From the NCBI RefSeq assembly GCF_900157305.1, contig NZ_LS974202.1, forward strand, positions 1,550,001-1,614,000: a stretch of DNA of 64,000 nt, written 5' to 3'. Under the pieces are notes generated by a model that saw nothing but the letters and a program-made list of their open reading frames with translations, did no database searches and was not told the DNA's origin. The position numbers and the translations under genes were made by a program. This document shows, in pieces, positions 34,915 to 43,474 of this stretch. How positions within the stretch are numbered: position 1 is the stretch's first letter; each line of letters starts with the position of its first letter. Source of the stretch: Mesotoga infera. Its GTDB lineage: Bacteria > Thermotogota > Thermotogae > Petrotogales > Kosmotogaceae.

Positions 34915-35850
34915 TTAGCGTACTACTCTGTTTTTTCCGCCGGACTTCGCGCTGTACAGGGCATCGTCCACACGCTTCAGTATGCTCGCCTTCGTATCTT
35001 CAGGCCTGAAGGTGGCAACTCCGAAGCTGGCCGTTACCTTGAAGCCGAGCTGTTTCTCCGTCTCTCTTTCAAAATTGGTCCTGACTTCTTCGGCAATTTC
35101 GGCAGCCTCTTTTCCATCTGTTTCAGGCAGCATTACTATGAACTCTTCGCCGCCGTACCTTACCGTGGTCCGCCTCGGTGAGATTATCTCGTTGAGTATC
35201 TTGGCAAACAGCTGCAGTACCCTGTCACCTTCGGGGTGACCCCTCGTGTCGTTCACTTTCTTGAAGTCGTCTATATCGGCCATGATTACCGAGAGAGGTT
35301 TGCATGTGGAGCAAAGACTCTCGATCTCCTCATCGAGTTTCTTCATGAAATCGCGTCTGTTCGACAGTCCTGTGAGAGGATCGCAGTTCATGAGTCTCTC
35401 GATTTCGGCATTAGCCGCCTGGAGCTCCTTATTCTTCTTTGCCAGTTCTCTCGTGAGAGAAGCCAGCTCGTCGGTTGTCTTCCACATGTTTTCCATGATA
35501 TCTCCTACTGAGAGACCTATCTTCTCTCCGAAGAACAACCAGCGAGAAGCATCTATCTTTATTACGAAGCCGCTCACAAGATGTATATTGTATCTCGAGT
35601 CGGTCATCCCCAGCCTGACGAGACCCGGCCGCTCATTTGTCATCAACTTGATCCCGTTGTCCAATATATACTTTCCGAAATTCTCTCCGACTAACTCCTT
35701 CTTGCCTCCGATCAAAGCGGAAAGTGATGGACTGTGATCCAGTATTCGACCTTCCGAGTCGAATAGAACAAGAATCGCTCCCGAAAAGTTCTCCAGACTA
35801 TCGAAAAACCTGTCCAGACTGCCCAGGATCGCCTCTCTCAGATCATTCAC
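34915..35850 (-). CDS. diguanylate cyclase (GGDEF) with N-terminal PAS-like domain
   Basis: The 311-residue protein has a PAS-like domain (residues 15-110, GAILVLFDSEGRILDHSPSL), a short coiled coil (LTRELAKKNKELQAANAEIE), and a GGDEF domain with the active site RYGGEEF. The stretch before it reads SPRRTTV, so the RxxD product-inhibition site is missing. It would make c-di-GMP in the cytoplasm. The GTG start overlaps the stop of the upstream B12-binding gene by eight bases, with GGGAAGAG as ribosome site, so the two are co-translated and probably work as one signalling unit. Confidence 0.88.
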   Translation of the reverse strand: MNDLREAILGSLDRFFDSLENFSGAILVLFDSEGRILDHSPSLSALIGGKKELVGENFGKYILDNGIKLMTNERPGLVRLGMTDSRYNIHLVSGFVIKIDASRWLFFGEKIGLSVGDIMENMWKTTDELASLTRELAKKNKELQAANAEIERLMNCDPLTGLSNRRDFMKKLDEEIESLCSTCKPLSVIMADIDDFKKVNDTRGHPEGDRVLQLFAKILNEIISPRRTTVRYGGEEFIVMLPETDGKEAAEIAEEVRTNFERETEKQLGFKVTASFGVATFRPEDTKASILKRVDDALYSAKSGGKNRVVR

Positions 35851-36949
35851 GCTCTTCCCACCAGCATTTTGCCATTTCAACGGCTTCTACCGCAGAGGAA
35901 GCCGTTCCATCGGCTCCCAATATCTTCCACAGATCTTCCGATTCGTTTATCACCAGTCCGCCGACCATGATTTTCATCCCTTTTAAGTCGCTATCGAACC
36001 TCACCGATTGTATCAACTTTTTCGTGTGAACCAGATTGAACGACATAGTAACTGAGACTGCAAGAAGAAAGGGAGTGTTTTTCTTTAGATGATTCAGAAC
36101 TTCCGAAACCGGAGTATTCGCACCCAGATAGCTGACATTCCAGCCATTAAGCTCCAGTAGATCGGCGAGAATTCTAGCTCCAAGCTCATGATACTCGTTT
36201 TGCGAACATATAACTATCGCCTTCCTTCTCGGATGGGCGAGAACGGTGTCTATCATACTGTATGTGCTGGCCATAAGTCTGTTCATGAGCGAGGTGGCAA
36301 GATGCTCCTCCGCAACTGATATCTCGCCCGTTTGCCATAGTGAGCCTATCTCGTACATCGCGGGTTGGACCACTTTGAGGTAGAAATCGGAGAGGGATCT
36401 TGCATCTTTGATAGTGTCGATTGCAATCTCCTGAAGTTCGCGATAGCTGCCCTTTAGTAGCGCGAGAACCACCTTTTGTTCTATTACCTTCCACCGTTCA
36501 TCGACATTCATTCCTATGAGAGCATCTTCCGAACTCTTCACCGATAAATCGTGAGAGGAAAGCATAGCCTCATACACTTTTATAATTTGCTCCGAACTCT
36601 CAGAAGTGAGGTGCTCTCTTATCGCTTCCATCCAGGTCTTCAAGACTTCCGGGAAGAAATCTTCCGAGAAATTTCTGGAGGTGTAAGTCTTGTAAACCCA
36701 GGGGAGCGTTCTGGCAAGCAGGTCATAATCGTTGAGTCTCAAGACGTTTGAGATAAAGCGCAGATGGTTCGAATTGTTGTCGTACATTATATAAAGCGGA
36801 TTCATACCTACAAGCTCAGAAATATCCTCTCTGGCGGACATAAGTTCATTGACTCTCGTCAGCAACCTTTCACCCTGAATCTCAAACTCCAGAGCAGCCT
36901 CAGGTGAAACGCTTAGACCCTTTCCAAAATCATCTGAAACCCGTCGCAC
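35843..36949 (-). CDS. CarH-like cobalamin-binding photoreceptor domain protein without MerR HTH
   Basis: The 368-residue protein has a helical N-terminal region of about 165 residues that is not a DNA-binding domain. A B12-binding cap (about 170-245) follows, then a Rossmann B12-binding domain. The cap contains WQTGEISVAEEH, an exact W-x9-EH match to the light-sensing motif of CarH. The lower domain has E-x-H-x-x-G (EYHELG, His254) supplying the lower axial ligand, in place of the DxHxxG of B12 enzymes. It could sense light or adenosylcobalamin and act on the overlapping GGDEF cyclase. GTG with AGGAGG six bases upstream is the start; an ATG 12 codons earlier is rejected. Confidence 0.88.
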   Translation of the reverse strand: MRRVSDDFGKGLSVSPEAALEFEIQGERLLTRVNELMSAREDISELVGMNPLYIMYDNNSNHLRFISNVLRLNDYDLLARTLPWVYKTYTSRNFSEDFFPEVLKTWMEAIREHLTSESSEQIIKVYEAMLSSHDLSVKSSEDALIGMNVDERWKVIEQKVVLALLKGSYRELQEIAIDTIKDARSLSDFYLKVVQPAMYEIGSLWQTGEISVAEEHLATSLMNRLMASTYSMIDTVLAHPRRKAIVICSQNEYHELGARILADLLELNGWNVSYLGANTPVSEVLNHLKKNTPFLLAVSVTMSFNLVHTKKLIQSVRFDSDLKGMKIMVGGLVINESEDLWKILGADGTASSAVEAVEMAKCWWEERE

Positions 36950-37003
36950 AAAAAACACCTCCTGAAACGGTTCGGTAAGATCCATGCCTTATGCCATATA
37001 ATC

Positions 37004-37009
37004 ATTATA
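37004..37009 (-). promoter_or_regulatory. -10 box of the B12-sensor/GGDEF operon
   Basis: A perfect TATAAT on the minus strand, 55 bases upstream of the chosen GTG. No clear -35 is seen, which may mean activator dependence. Confidence 0.4.
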
Positions 37010-37166
37010 AACTATGAAAAAATATCCTCATGCAATTTGCAGTGATCTCGAGTCGTCGCGAATATTGAACGCAATTATAACTCCCTACCTTTTCGTTGTT
37101 TCTTATCTGTTCGTAAATCTCACCTATGGGGTTCTAAATGCTCTCAGTCCACTCAACTCGAAACGA

Positions 37167-37711
37167 CTAAACTGTTGGTTTTATATTGTAGTCAACGAGT
37201 CGGTCGAAATACTCGCGGTTCTTTTCGTATTCGCGGCGGTAGATGATACTCGATGCATCGATCGCATGATCGATGGCCAGAATACCGTCGAGGTGATCTA
37301 TCTCGTGCTGCAATAGTTCGGATTCTGCATGGCCTAAATTCAGCCATTCATGTTCGATTCCTATCTCGTCTCTGTACTTCAGATCTATTGAACTGTCTCT
37401 TTCGAGACGGACCAGCAGATCGGGAAAGGACATGCAATCGTCCCACATGGTGAATTTAAATCCGCTTACACTTACGATCTGCGGGTTCACGATTACAAAG
37501 CTACCTTTTCCGAGATCGAGTGCGATTATTCTCTTCAGTATTCCGATCTGTGGCGCGGCTATACCACGGCCGAAACCGTTCTCCCGTCTGAATTCATCGA
37601 GAGTCTTCTTGAGCTGGGCAATCTGGCTTAATTTTCTTTGCTATCAAATTCCGTGACTGTAGAAGACCTTTCCCGGAGTAAAGGATTGCCTAGCAACAAA
37701 ATTTCACACAA
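37167..37711 (-). pseudogene. def: peptide deformylase, frameshifted
   Basis: Two frames together spell one deformylase. The first, from TTG (AAGGTGA upstream), reads MCEILLLGNPLLRERSSTV then TEFDSKEN and stops. The second continues one base back with TLDEFRRENGFGRGIAAPQI, the metal-site Cys in DDCMSFPDL, and HEIDH in ELLQHEIDHLDG. All three active-site motifs (GIAAPQIG, C-x-S, HExxH) are kept. The break is at an A-run (37632-37635 on the plus strand); adding one base restores about 181 residues, a normal length. It may be a recent pseudogene, a programmed -1 shift, or a sequencing error. Another def gene would be expected elsewhere in the genome. Confidence 0.8.
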
Positions 37712-37779
37712 TATATTTCACCTTCTCGAGCTTATACAGTTTAATTCTGCACAGAGAATTATTCTTGACATTAACCGTC

Positions 37780-39396
37780 CTATCTAGTCATACGATTCTC
37801 TCTTGATTTTCTTCTAATTGCTTCTCTGGCTGCAAGTTTACCGGTCAATATACACATCGGAACACCGGAAGGGCTGTAGGTCCACTTCCCAGCCTGGAGG
37901 ACACAGGGTATGGGTGTTTTAACAGAGTCAGTGACTTTCATCATGCTAGACACAACAGGTATAGGTTCTTCGAAAGACCAGCCGACGATAGATCCTTCGA
38001 AGCTGCCCACCGCTCTTTCCACTGAAAGAGGACTGCTGGAAAACGCGAAAATGACTTTATCCTTCAACTTTGGATAGATCGAATTTGAAAGAACTCCAAT
38101 GATCTTCTTTTGGAACTCTTCTTTGAACTCGCTGTACCAACCTGTTTCGTGTGCCTTCTTTACGATATCGTATTCAAAAAGAGTGCTGATTATCAGACCC
38201 GTCTTTCCGGGCGGAGCCGAGTTTCGGTCTTTGAGCACTGGTATAGATATCTCGTAGGTGTCCAGTTCACAGAATCTGTCGAGCCAGTCGAGAGCCTCCT
38301 CTTTCGAATTCCCGGACCAGTTCTTCAGAAGGTCTCTCAGTTGGCTTCGATGAATCTCGCCAAGCCCCTTCCTAGAAGGAGTGTAAAAGAAGTGACCGTT
38401 TGAAATTGCCTCAAAAACCTCAGGTGGTTCATCCACTGCGACGAAAACACTGAAAATCGAATCGGTACCATGCTTTTTTGATATCTCGGATCTAAATGTG
38501 TTAACCTTTTCAACCACGGCTTCGGGCAGACCTTCTGTTTCTAAAATGGAGTAGAGCCTCTTGAGATCGGCGGTCCACACCAGTTCATTGTACTTGTAGG
38601 ATCTTCCGCCGTTATCCACGAGTAGTTTTTTCCCTGCATGGATCTCGGTTACTTCCCTGCCTGTCCCGATGTTTCCACCGAATTGAATGATCTTTTCCTT
38701 TACGCGTTCTGCTATAGTTCCAACTCCACCTTTTGGATAGAAATAGTCCTGATAAAGATAGAAATAGCTCATAGCGAAGAAAGTAGGAGTGTTTTTGAAG
38801 AAGTGCTGATCTATGATATCCCTCAAAGACCCGTTTTTAATGATTTTTCCCAGGAATTCTTCTACGGGCATTTTCAATTTCCCTATTCTTCTTAGAGTCA
38901 AGAGAAATTTGAAGAGCCAGGGCAAATATACTTTGACAAAATGAGACTTGTTGTTTTTGAAGTCCATGAAGAGAGGATTATCTACACCATACAGAATCTC
39001 CATATCTTTCATGATTCTCCTGACAAATGAAATCACTCTCTCGATGTCTTTCTCGCTGTTTGGATACATCTTTTTTAAAAGATCGGAGTACTCTTTCACG
39101 CTTTCCTTTGAAGTCACATTTATCACGCTATCTTCTATTCCCACAGATACAGGGTTTTTGACTATTTCAATGTCGATCCCGAGTTCTTTGAGCATCGGCA
39201 GGATAATTCCCGCGCTTTCGAGCGCTTTCACTCCGCCATCAAAGAGAAAACCATCCCTTGAGAAGGAGTTGACGAGGCCGCCACACTTTTCGTTCTTCTC
39301 CAGCAAAAGAACACTGGCTCCAGCCTTTGCAAGATAAGCCGCGCCTGTCAATCCTGCTATTCCTCCACCAACAACAACAGCATCATAGACTTCCAT
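37780..39396 (-). CDS. phytoene desaturase/retinol saturase-like FAD oxidoreductase (CrtI-like)
   Basis: The 538-residue protein begins with the FAD loop DAVVVGGGIAGLTGAAYLAK and LLLEKNEKCGGLVNSF, the CrtI-family pattern. It then has a membrane-associating helical middle and a C-terminal PSGVPMCILTGKLAAREA FAD-closing segment. CrtI-like enzymes desaturate, isomerise or saturate polyenes such as carotenoids. The ATG at MEVYDAVV overlaps the SDR gene by 14 bases; the longer start is rejected. It is the last gene of an operon with the SDR and SnoaL-like genes. No phytoene synthase is in the window, so a carotenoid substrate is not shown. Confidence 0.82.
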   Translation of the reverse strand: MEVYDAVVVGGGIAGLTGAAYLAKAGASVLLLEKNEKCGGLVNSFSRDGFLFDGGVKALESAGIILPMLKELGIDIEIVKNPVSVGIEDSVINVTSKESVKEYSDLLKKMYPNSEKDIERVISFVRRIMKDMEILYGVDNPLFMDFKNNKSHFVKVYLPWLFKFLLTLRRIGKLKMPVEEFLGKIIKNGSLRDIIDQHFFKNTPTFFAMSYFYLYQDYFYPKGGVGTIAERVKEKIIQFGGNIGTGREVTEIHAGKKLLVDNGGRSYKYNELVWTADLKRLYSILETEGLPEAVVEKVNTFRSEISKKHGTDSIFSVFVAVDEPPEVFEAISNGHFFYTPSRKGLGEIHRSQLRDLLKNWSGNSKEEALDWLDRFCELDTYEISIPVLKDRNSAPPGKTGLIISTLFEYDIVKKAHETGWYSEFKEEFQKKIIGVLSNSIYPKLKDKVIFAFSSSPLSVERAVGSFEGSIVGWSFEEPIPVVSSMMKVTDSVKTPIPCVLQAGKWTYSPSGVPMCILTGKLAAREAIRRKSRENRMTR

Positions 39397-40354
39397 CTTT
39401 GAGCGCCCCCATTCGTAAGCTTTCCACCCAGAGTTTTCTAGCGATTTCCATATCAAGAGCAGGTGGAGCAGGAATTTCTTCCGTCGTCAAATTGAAGAAC
39501 TTTCCACTTATACCTTCGAGATCACTCGAAACACCAAGGTAGTAAAGAGCTTCCGCCGAAATCTCAGGCGAGCGGGAGAGTTTATCTACTATCGTTCTCT
39601 TATACCATCTGTAAAATGCGCCGTTTTCCTTCCCGGTTCCAGTTCTCACAGCTCCGGGGTGCATTGCGTTCATCGTAACTCCGCTTTCCTCGAAGTATTC
39701 ATTGAAGATCATCATGCTTAGAAGCTGGGCAGTTTTCGCAGAACCGTAGGCTCGAAGACCGCTGTAACGCCTCTTTTGCCAGTTAAGATCGTCTGGTCTT
39801 ATTCCCCACACTGCAAAACGGTGACCTTCCGAATTCACCATCAACACCCGTGCCTTCTCCTGCGCCTTAAGCTTATCTTTTATAAGATAGTTTATTACGA
39901 AGGAAGAGAGATAATTGACGGCGAATGTCGTTTCAAAACCATCCTCAGTTAATTCCCTGTGCTTCAGGAAAACTCCCGCGTTGTGTATCAGGACATCTAT
40001 CGGCTCTTTCATGGCAGAGAGTTCTTTCCCGACCCTCAAGCTATCTTTTAGGCTGCTGAAATCCGCTATCATGTAAGAGCATTCAACACCAAAATCTCGC
40101 TTGAGCTCATCGCACAGCCTTTTCGATTTCTCTTCGCTTCTGTTAATCGACAGAATCCGCGCACCATGGCTTGCGTACTTCCTGCATGTGTAGTATCCGA
40201 TTCCGGACGTTCCACCTGTGATTACCATGAGTCGATCCTTGAAATCATCTTTGCAGATCCCGGGATTTGCCTTGTTGTTTTTGATCATCGCGAAGATGTT
40301 AGACCATTTGTATTGTTTCCAATATCTGGCAATTGCGCTCTTCTGTTTCTCCAT
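39383..40354 (-). CDS. short-chain dehydrogenase/reductase (retinol dehydrogenase-like)
   Basis: The 323-residue protein has the SDR cofactor motif TGGTSGIGYYTCRKYA, the NAG motif LIHNAGVFLK and the catalytic YGSAK in LRAYGSAKTAQ. The N-terminal extension of about 35 residues and the overall pattern recall retinol dehydrogenase/WWOX-type SDRs. It probably reduces or oxidises a lipophilic alcohol or ketone using NADP(H). AGGTGTTGCCA precedes the ATG. It is ten bases after the SnoaL-like gene and overlaps the CrtI-like gene, so all three act together. Confidence 0.88.
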   Translation of the reverse strand: MEKQKSAIARYWKQYKWSNIFAMIKNNKANPGICKDDFKDRLMVITGGTSGIGYYTCRKYASHGARILSINRSEEKSKRLCDELKRDFGVECSYMIADFSSLKDSLRVGKELSAMKEPIDVLIHNAGVFLKHRELTEDGFETTFAVNYLSSFVINYLIKDKLKAQEKARVLMVNSEGHRFAVWGIRPDDLNWQKRRYSGLRAYGSAKTAQLLSMMIFNEYFEESGVTMNAMHPGAVRTGTGKENGAFYRWYKRTIVDKLSRSPEISAEALYYLGVSSDLEGISGKFFNLTTEEIPAPPALDMEIARKLWVESLRMGALKDGSL

Positions 40355-40363
40355 TGGCAACAC

Positions 40364-40807
40364 CTATCCGAAATGCTTTCTCATGAACTTTCTGTAAGGT
40401 TTTCTGAATGCCGGGATGTTGTCGAAAATGTCGCCCCAGAGGTCGTAATAGTCCCTCTGCTCGATGATCTTGCCTCCTTCATTCAGAGAAAGTCGGCTCG
40501 CGCCATAAATTACCGAAGTCCTAGTTTTCTTGAAGAGAATTGTCATCTCCCATTCCACAAAGACAGTTCTATCTTCCATCACGACTCTCAAGACGGCCAT
40601 TTTCAGCTCTTTAGATCTCTTTGCAAGCCTTTCTGTCATCTTCTTGAATTCCTCAAGCCCTCTGATCTCTTGAATCGTATCTTTAAATATAATATTCTCG
40701 TCGTAATAGGGCAAAATATGCGACCAATCGGGTTTTCCTTCTGTGTTGTATGTCTTTGACCAGAGCTCGCGTATTTGATCTGCACTTTCTATAGAGAATT
40801 CATCCAT
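40364..40807 (-). CDS. SnoaL/NTF2-like protein
   Basis: This 147-residue protein has the cone-shaped NTF2-like pattern: an N-terminal helix (ADQIRELWSKTYN), a WSHILPYYDENIIFKD segment, and a beta sheet ending in EQRDYYDLWGDIF. Members bind or isomerise hydrophobic or polyketide-like ligands. The last residues (PYRKFMRKHFG) are basic. It begins the operon with the SDR and CrtI-like genes, so it may handle the same lipid-like substrate. GAGGTGTTT precedes the ATG. Confidence 0.75.
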   Translation of the reverse strand: MDEFSIESADQIRELWSKTYNTEGKPDWSHILPYYDENIIFKDTIQEIRGLEEFKKMTERLAKRSKELKMAVLRVVMEDRTVFVEWEMTILFKKTRTSVIYGASRLSLNEGGKIIEQRDYYDLWGDIFDNIPAFRKPYRKFMRKHFG

Positions 40808-40908
40808 AAACACCTCGTTATTTGGTTGAAGCTTCTGCCTTTAGACACCGGCAAAAAGCAGTTTGATTATTACATTCATTCATGGAGTTTTGTCAAAATG
40901 GGTTTGAT

Positions 40909-43230
40909 TCAGCCATCATCTGAGTTCCTATTTTTTTCAGTAACATACAGATAGAGTGTTTCAACAGATTCGACATATTTAATGACTTCATCCCTGCTTA
41001 ATGGAGCCGGACGGGTCTCTCCGGTGGCCCAAAGTTCTACCTGATCAAAGAAATGAGGACTTCGTGGGTCTTCGGACACTCCGGGCGGGAGGAATGCGCG
41101 GGAGTTGTTTATATCAGAGAGATCAACCACCTGAGTATATGAATTTCCCAACTGCGACCAAATGGTATTTGCCGATGTTGTAGAGAGATAGGGCATATAT
41201 CGATTCGCATCGGGATATATCGATGGAAAACCTTCAAGATTAGCCTGATAGATCATAACTTGTGGTCCTTTCTGAGGGGCGTTTTTCCGGATGCTAGCTG
41301 CGGCAGTTTCGAGAACCTGGTTGACCCAGATTGTCACCTCTTCTTCGTCTGGCAATGTCCCGGATCTTTCAAACTCGGCAAGGACAGAACGAAGGAGATA
41401 TATATTTCCAGCGTGGCCTCCACCATATTTCGAAGCAAGAAGAGCGGTCGCTGTATTACTCCTGAGGCTACGATGCATAACCTGGACGAGAGTCTCGGCG
41501 AGATCAGAGACCCTGCTGTATTCTACCAGCCGATAATCCCATCCATCGAAGGCGCTTAAAAACCTCGAGGAATTCTGCGAAAGCGAGTTCCTTTCGAGCA
41601 AAATTGCTGCGAGAATTAGAAATTCACGGGCTATTGCCGAAACATTGTCCCGGTGAATCTCCGAAAAGCCTGCAAAAGTGAAGCCATCTTGATTATCAAG
41701 CAACTCGTAAAGCCTCATGCTTCTGGGGTTATGGCCTGTTCCACCGGTGCCAATCGTTAAGGAATGCGGATACCAGTCTCCAACGGGCAGGTGATTTGCG
41801 CTGGCAACGAACCCTGAAGAAGGATTTAGAACATGCGGTAACTCTTCAAATGGCACGTAACCATTCCATTCCTCGTCACCCGTCCAGCCGATCTGGGGAA
41901 GTCCAGGCCTTCCAGAACGGATCGGAATTGCAGCGGCTGTGTAGTATCCGATATTACCCGATACATCGGCGTACACAATATGGATACCAGGGAACATGTA
42001 ATCACTCAATCCACAGGTGAACTCTTTCCAGTTCCTCGATCGCATCATTGATAACATTCCCGTTATAGGCGTATTCATCTCTTCAGCGGCGACATATTTC
42101 AATGAAAAGTGTTCTGTGGGTCTTGCTCCTTCGAGAAACGCATCCACAATGGGTCCGTGAATCGTTCTGTTAATAGTAATTTCAACAGGCTCTTCATCCC
42201 GAATATCGATCACTTCGGTATAAGACTGAACTGGATACCAGTTCTCTTTGAAGAGGAATCTGGATTCATCATCACTGAGTTTCTCTTGAAAAAGATCGCT
42301 GTTATCCGAACCAAGCGCAGTTGCGCCCCACGCTAGATGTTCGTTCCAGCCTATAAGAAATCCCGGTGAGCCTGCGACACAAATCCCTCTTACATTGTAG
42401 TTGCCGCCGCTAAGGTGTATTTCATACCAGAGAGAAGGAAGTGTGACCGCAATTTGTGGATCGCTCTCTAAAAGAGGACCACCTGTAATAGTCTTGCTTC
42501 CTGAGATCGTCCAGGCGTGACTGGCCTTCAATGAATCCCACTCAGGCCAGGCGCTTAGCTCGTTCAGATTTTCGTTTTCCATGATACGACGGTATATATC
42601 GGGATCGGTACTAATAAAATCGGCTTCAGTTACTATTGCAGCGGAATTATCTATAATAACGTTATCTTGAGTCGCTTCACTCCTCAACAGTTGCTCATAG
42701 CTGCGGAGGGCTGTTACTTCGTTTTGCCACGATCTGTCAAATCTCTCTGAGATGCGCATCCACACAGCGATGCTATCGGCAACCGTCCATGGATCCGGAA
42801 CGATTCCGGCTTCATGGAAAGCAGGATTCAGATCGTCGAGATGAGTCTCCAGATAGTAGTTCACTCCCCCGGCGTAAGCTTCGAGTATATTCTTTGTCTC
42901 ACACTGAAGTTGATCGGCAATTTCCTGCGCGTGTTTGTAAAGTCCAAGTGTACGCATGAGTTTGTCCGATTCCAGCCAGTCCTTTCCGTAGATTTCTGCC
43001 AGTCTTCCCTCAACTTTTCGTCGGGAAAGCTCCATTTGAAACATACGGTCCTGGGCAGTGGCATAACCCGCCCCAAAAAAGAGTTCCAAATCTGTTTCTG
43101 CGTATATATGGGCGACTCCCCAATAATCACGGACAATCTCGATCTGATCTCCAAACAACCTGGTTGGAGAAGAGATGAAAGATACCAACATAAAGATCGC
43201 CAGTAACCAGAATATTGTTTGTTTTGCCAT
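40909..43230 (-). CDS. penicillin acylase family N-terminal nucleophile hydrolase
   Basis: The 773-residue precursor has a signal peptide (MAKQTIFWLLAIFMLVSFISS), an alpha chain starting IEIVRDYWGVAHIYAET, a linker, and the beta-chain nucleophile Ser in KASHAWTISGSKTITGGP. The pattern then continues with SDPQIAVTLPSLWYEIHL and GNEHLAWG-like blocks. Maturation would be autocatalytic cleavage before the Ser, outside the cytoplasm. Family members cleave penicillin G, N-acyl homoserine lactones or other N-acyl amides. The usual SN(A/N)W nucleophile motif is SHAW here. AAGGAGTGAAC precedes the ATG. Substrate not determined. Confidence 0.88.
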   Translation of the reverse strand: MAKQTIFWLLAIFMLVSFISSPTRLFGDQIEIVRDYWGVAHIYAETDLELFFGAGYATAQDRMFQMELSRRKVEGRLAEIYGKDWLESDKLMRTLGLYKHAQEIADQLQCETKNILEAYAGGVNYYLETHLDDLNPAFHEAGIVPDPWTVADSIAVWMRISERFDRSWQNEVTALRSYEQLLRSEATQDNVIIDNSAAIVTEADFISTDPDIYRRIMENENLNELSAWPEWDSLKASHAWTISGSKTITGGPLLESDPQIAVTLPSLWYEIHLSGGNYNVRGICVAGSPGFLIGWNEHLAWGATALGSDNSDLFQEKLSDDESRFLFKENWYPVQSYTEVIDIRDEEPVEITINRTIHGPIVDAFLEGARPTEHFSLKYVAAEEMNTPITGMLSMMRSRNWKEFTCGLSDYMFPGIHIVYADVSGNIGYYTAAAIPIRSGRPGLPQIGWTGDEEWNGYVPFEELPHVLNPSSGFVASANHLPVGDWYPHSLTIGTGGTGHNPRSMRLYELLDNQDGFTFAGFSEIHRDNVSAIAREFLILAAILLERNSLSQNSSRFLSAFDGWDYRLVEYSRVSDLAETLVQVMHRSLRSNTATALLASKYGGGHAGNIYLLRSVLAEFERSGTLPDEEEVTIWVNQVLETAAASIRKNAPQKGPQVMIYQANLEGFPSIYPDANRYMPYLSTTSANTIWSQLGNSYTQVVDLSDINNSRAFLPPGVSEDPRSPHFFDQVELWATGETRPAPLSRDEVIKYVESVETLYLYVTEKNRNSDDG

Positions 43231-43474
43231 GTTCACTCCTTGAACTAATCATCTAGATTTACCTTACAATTATAAAGTGCTTTGCTCTGAACCAGATGTT
43301 CTTCAGGGAGACAGTTCTTTTTTTAGTCGAAGTTCATAATTTGAGAATCTCACACCAACGACGGTTCGATTAAGTGAAATTACCCGTGAATCTTTTTCAG
43401 ATGTGTTTGCCCGGGCTCTGATAGAATAATATTGTGGTCACTCTTTTTCTCATAGAGAGATTGGAGGGTTACGG

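Noticed and set aside
36950-36985. ATG start 12 codons upstream for the B12 sensor
   Set aside because: No ribosome site precedes it, while AGGAGG lies six bases before the GTG at 36949.
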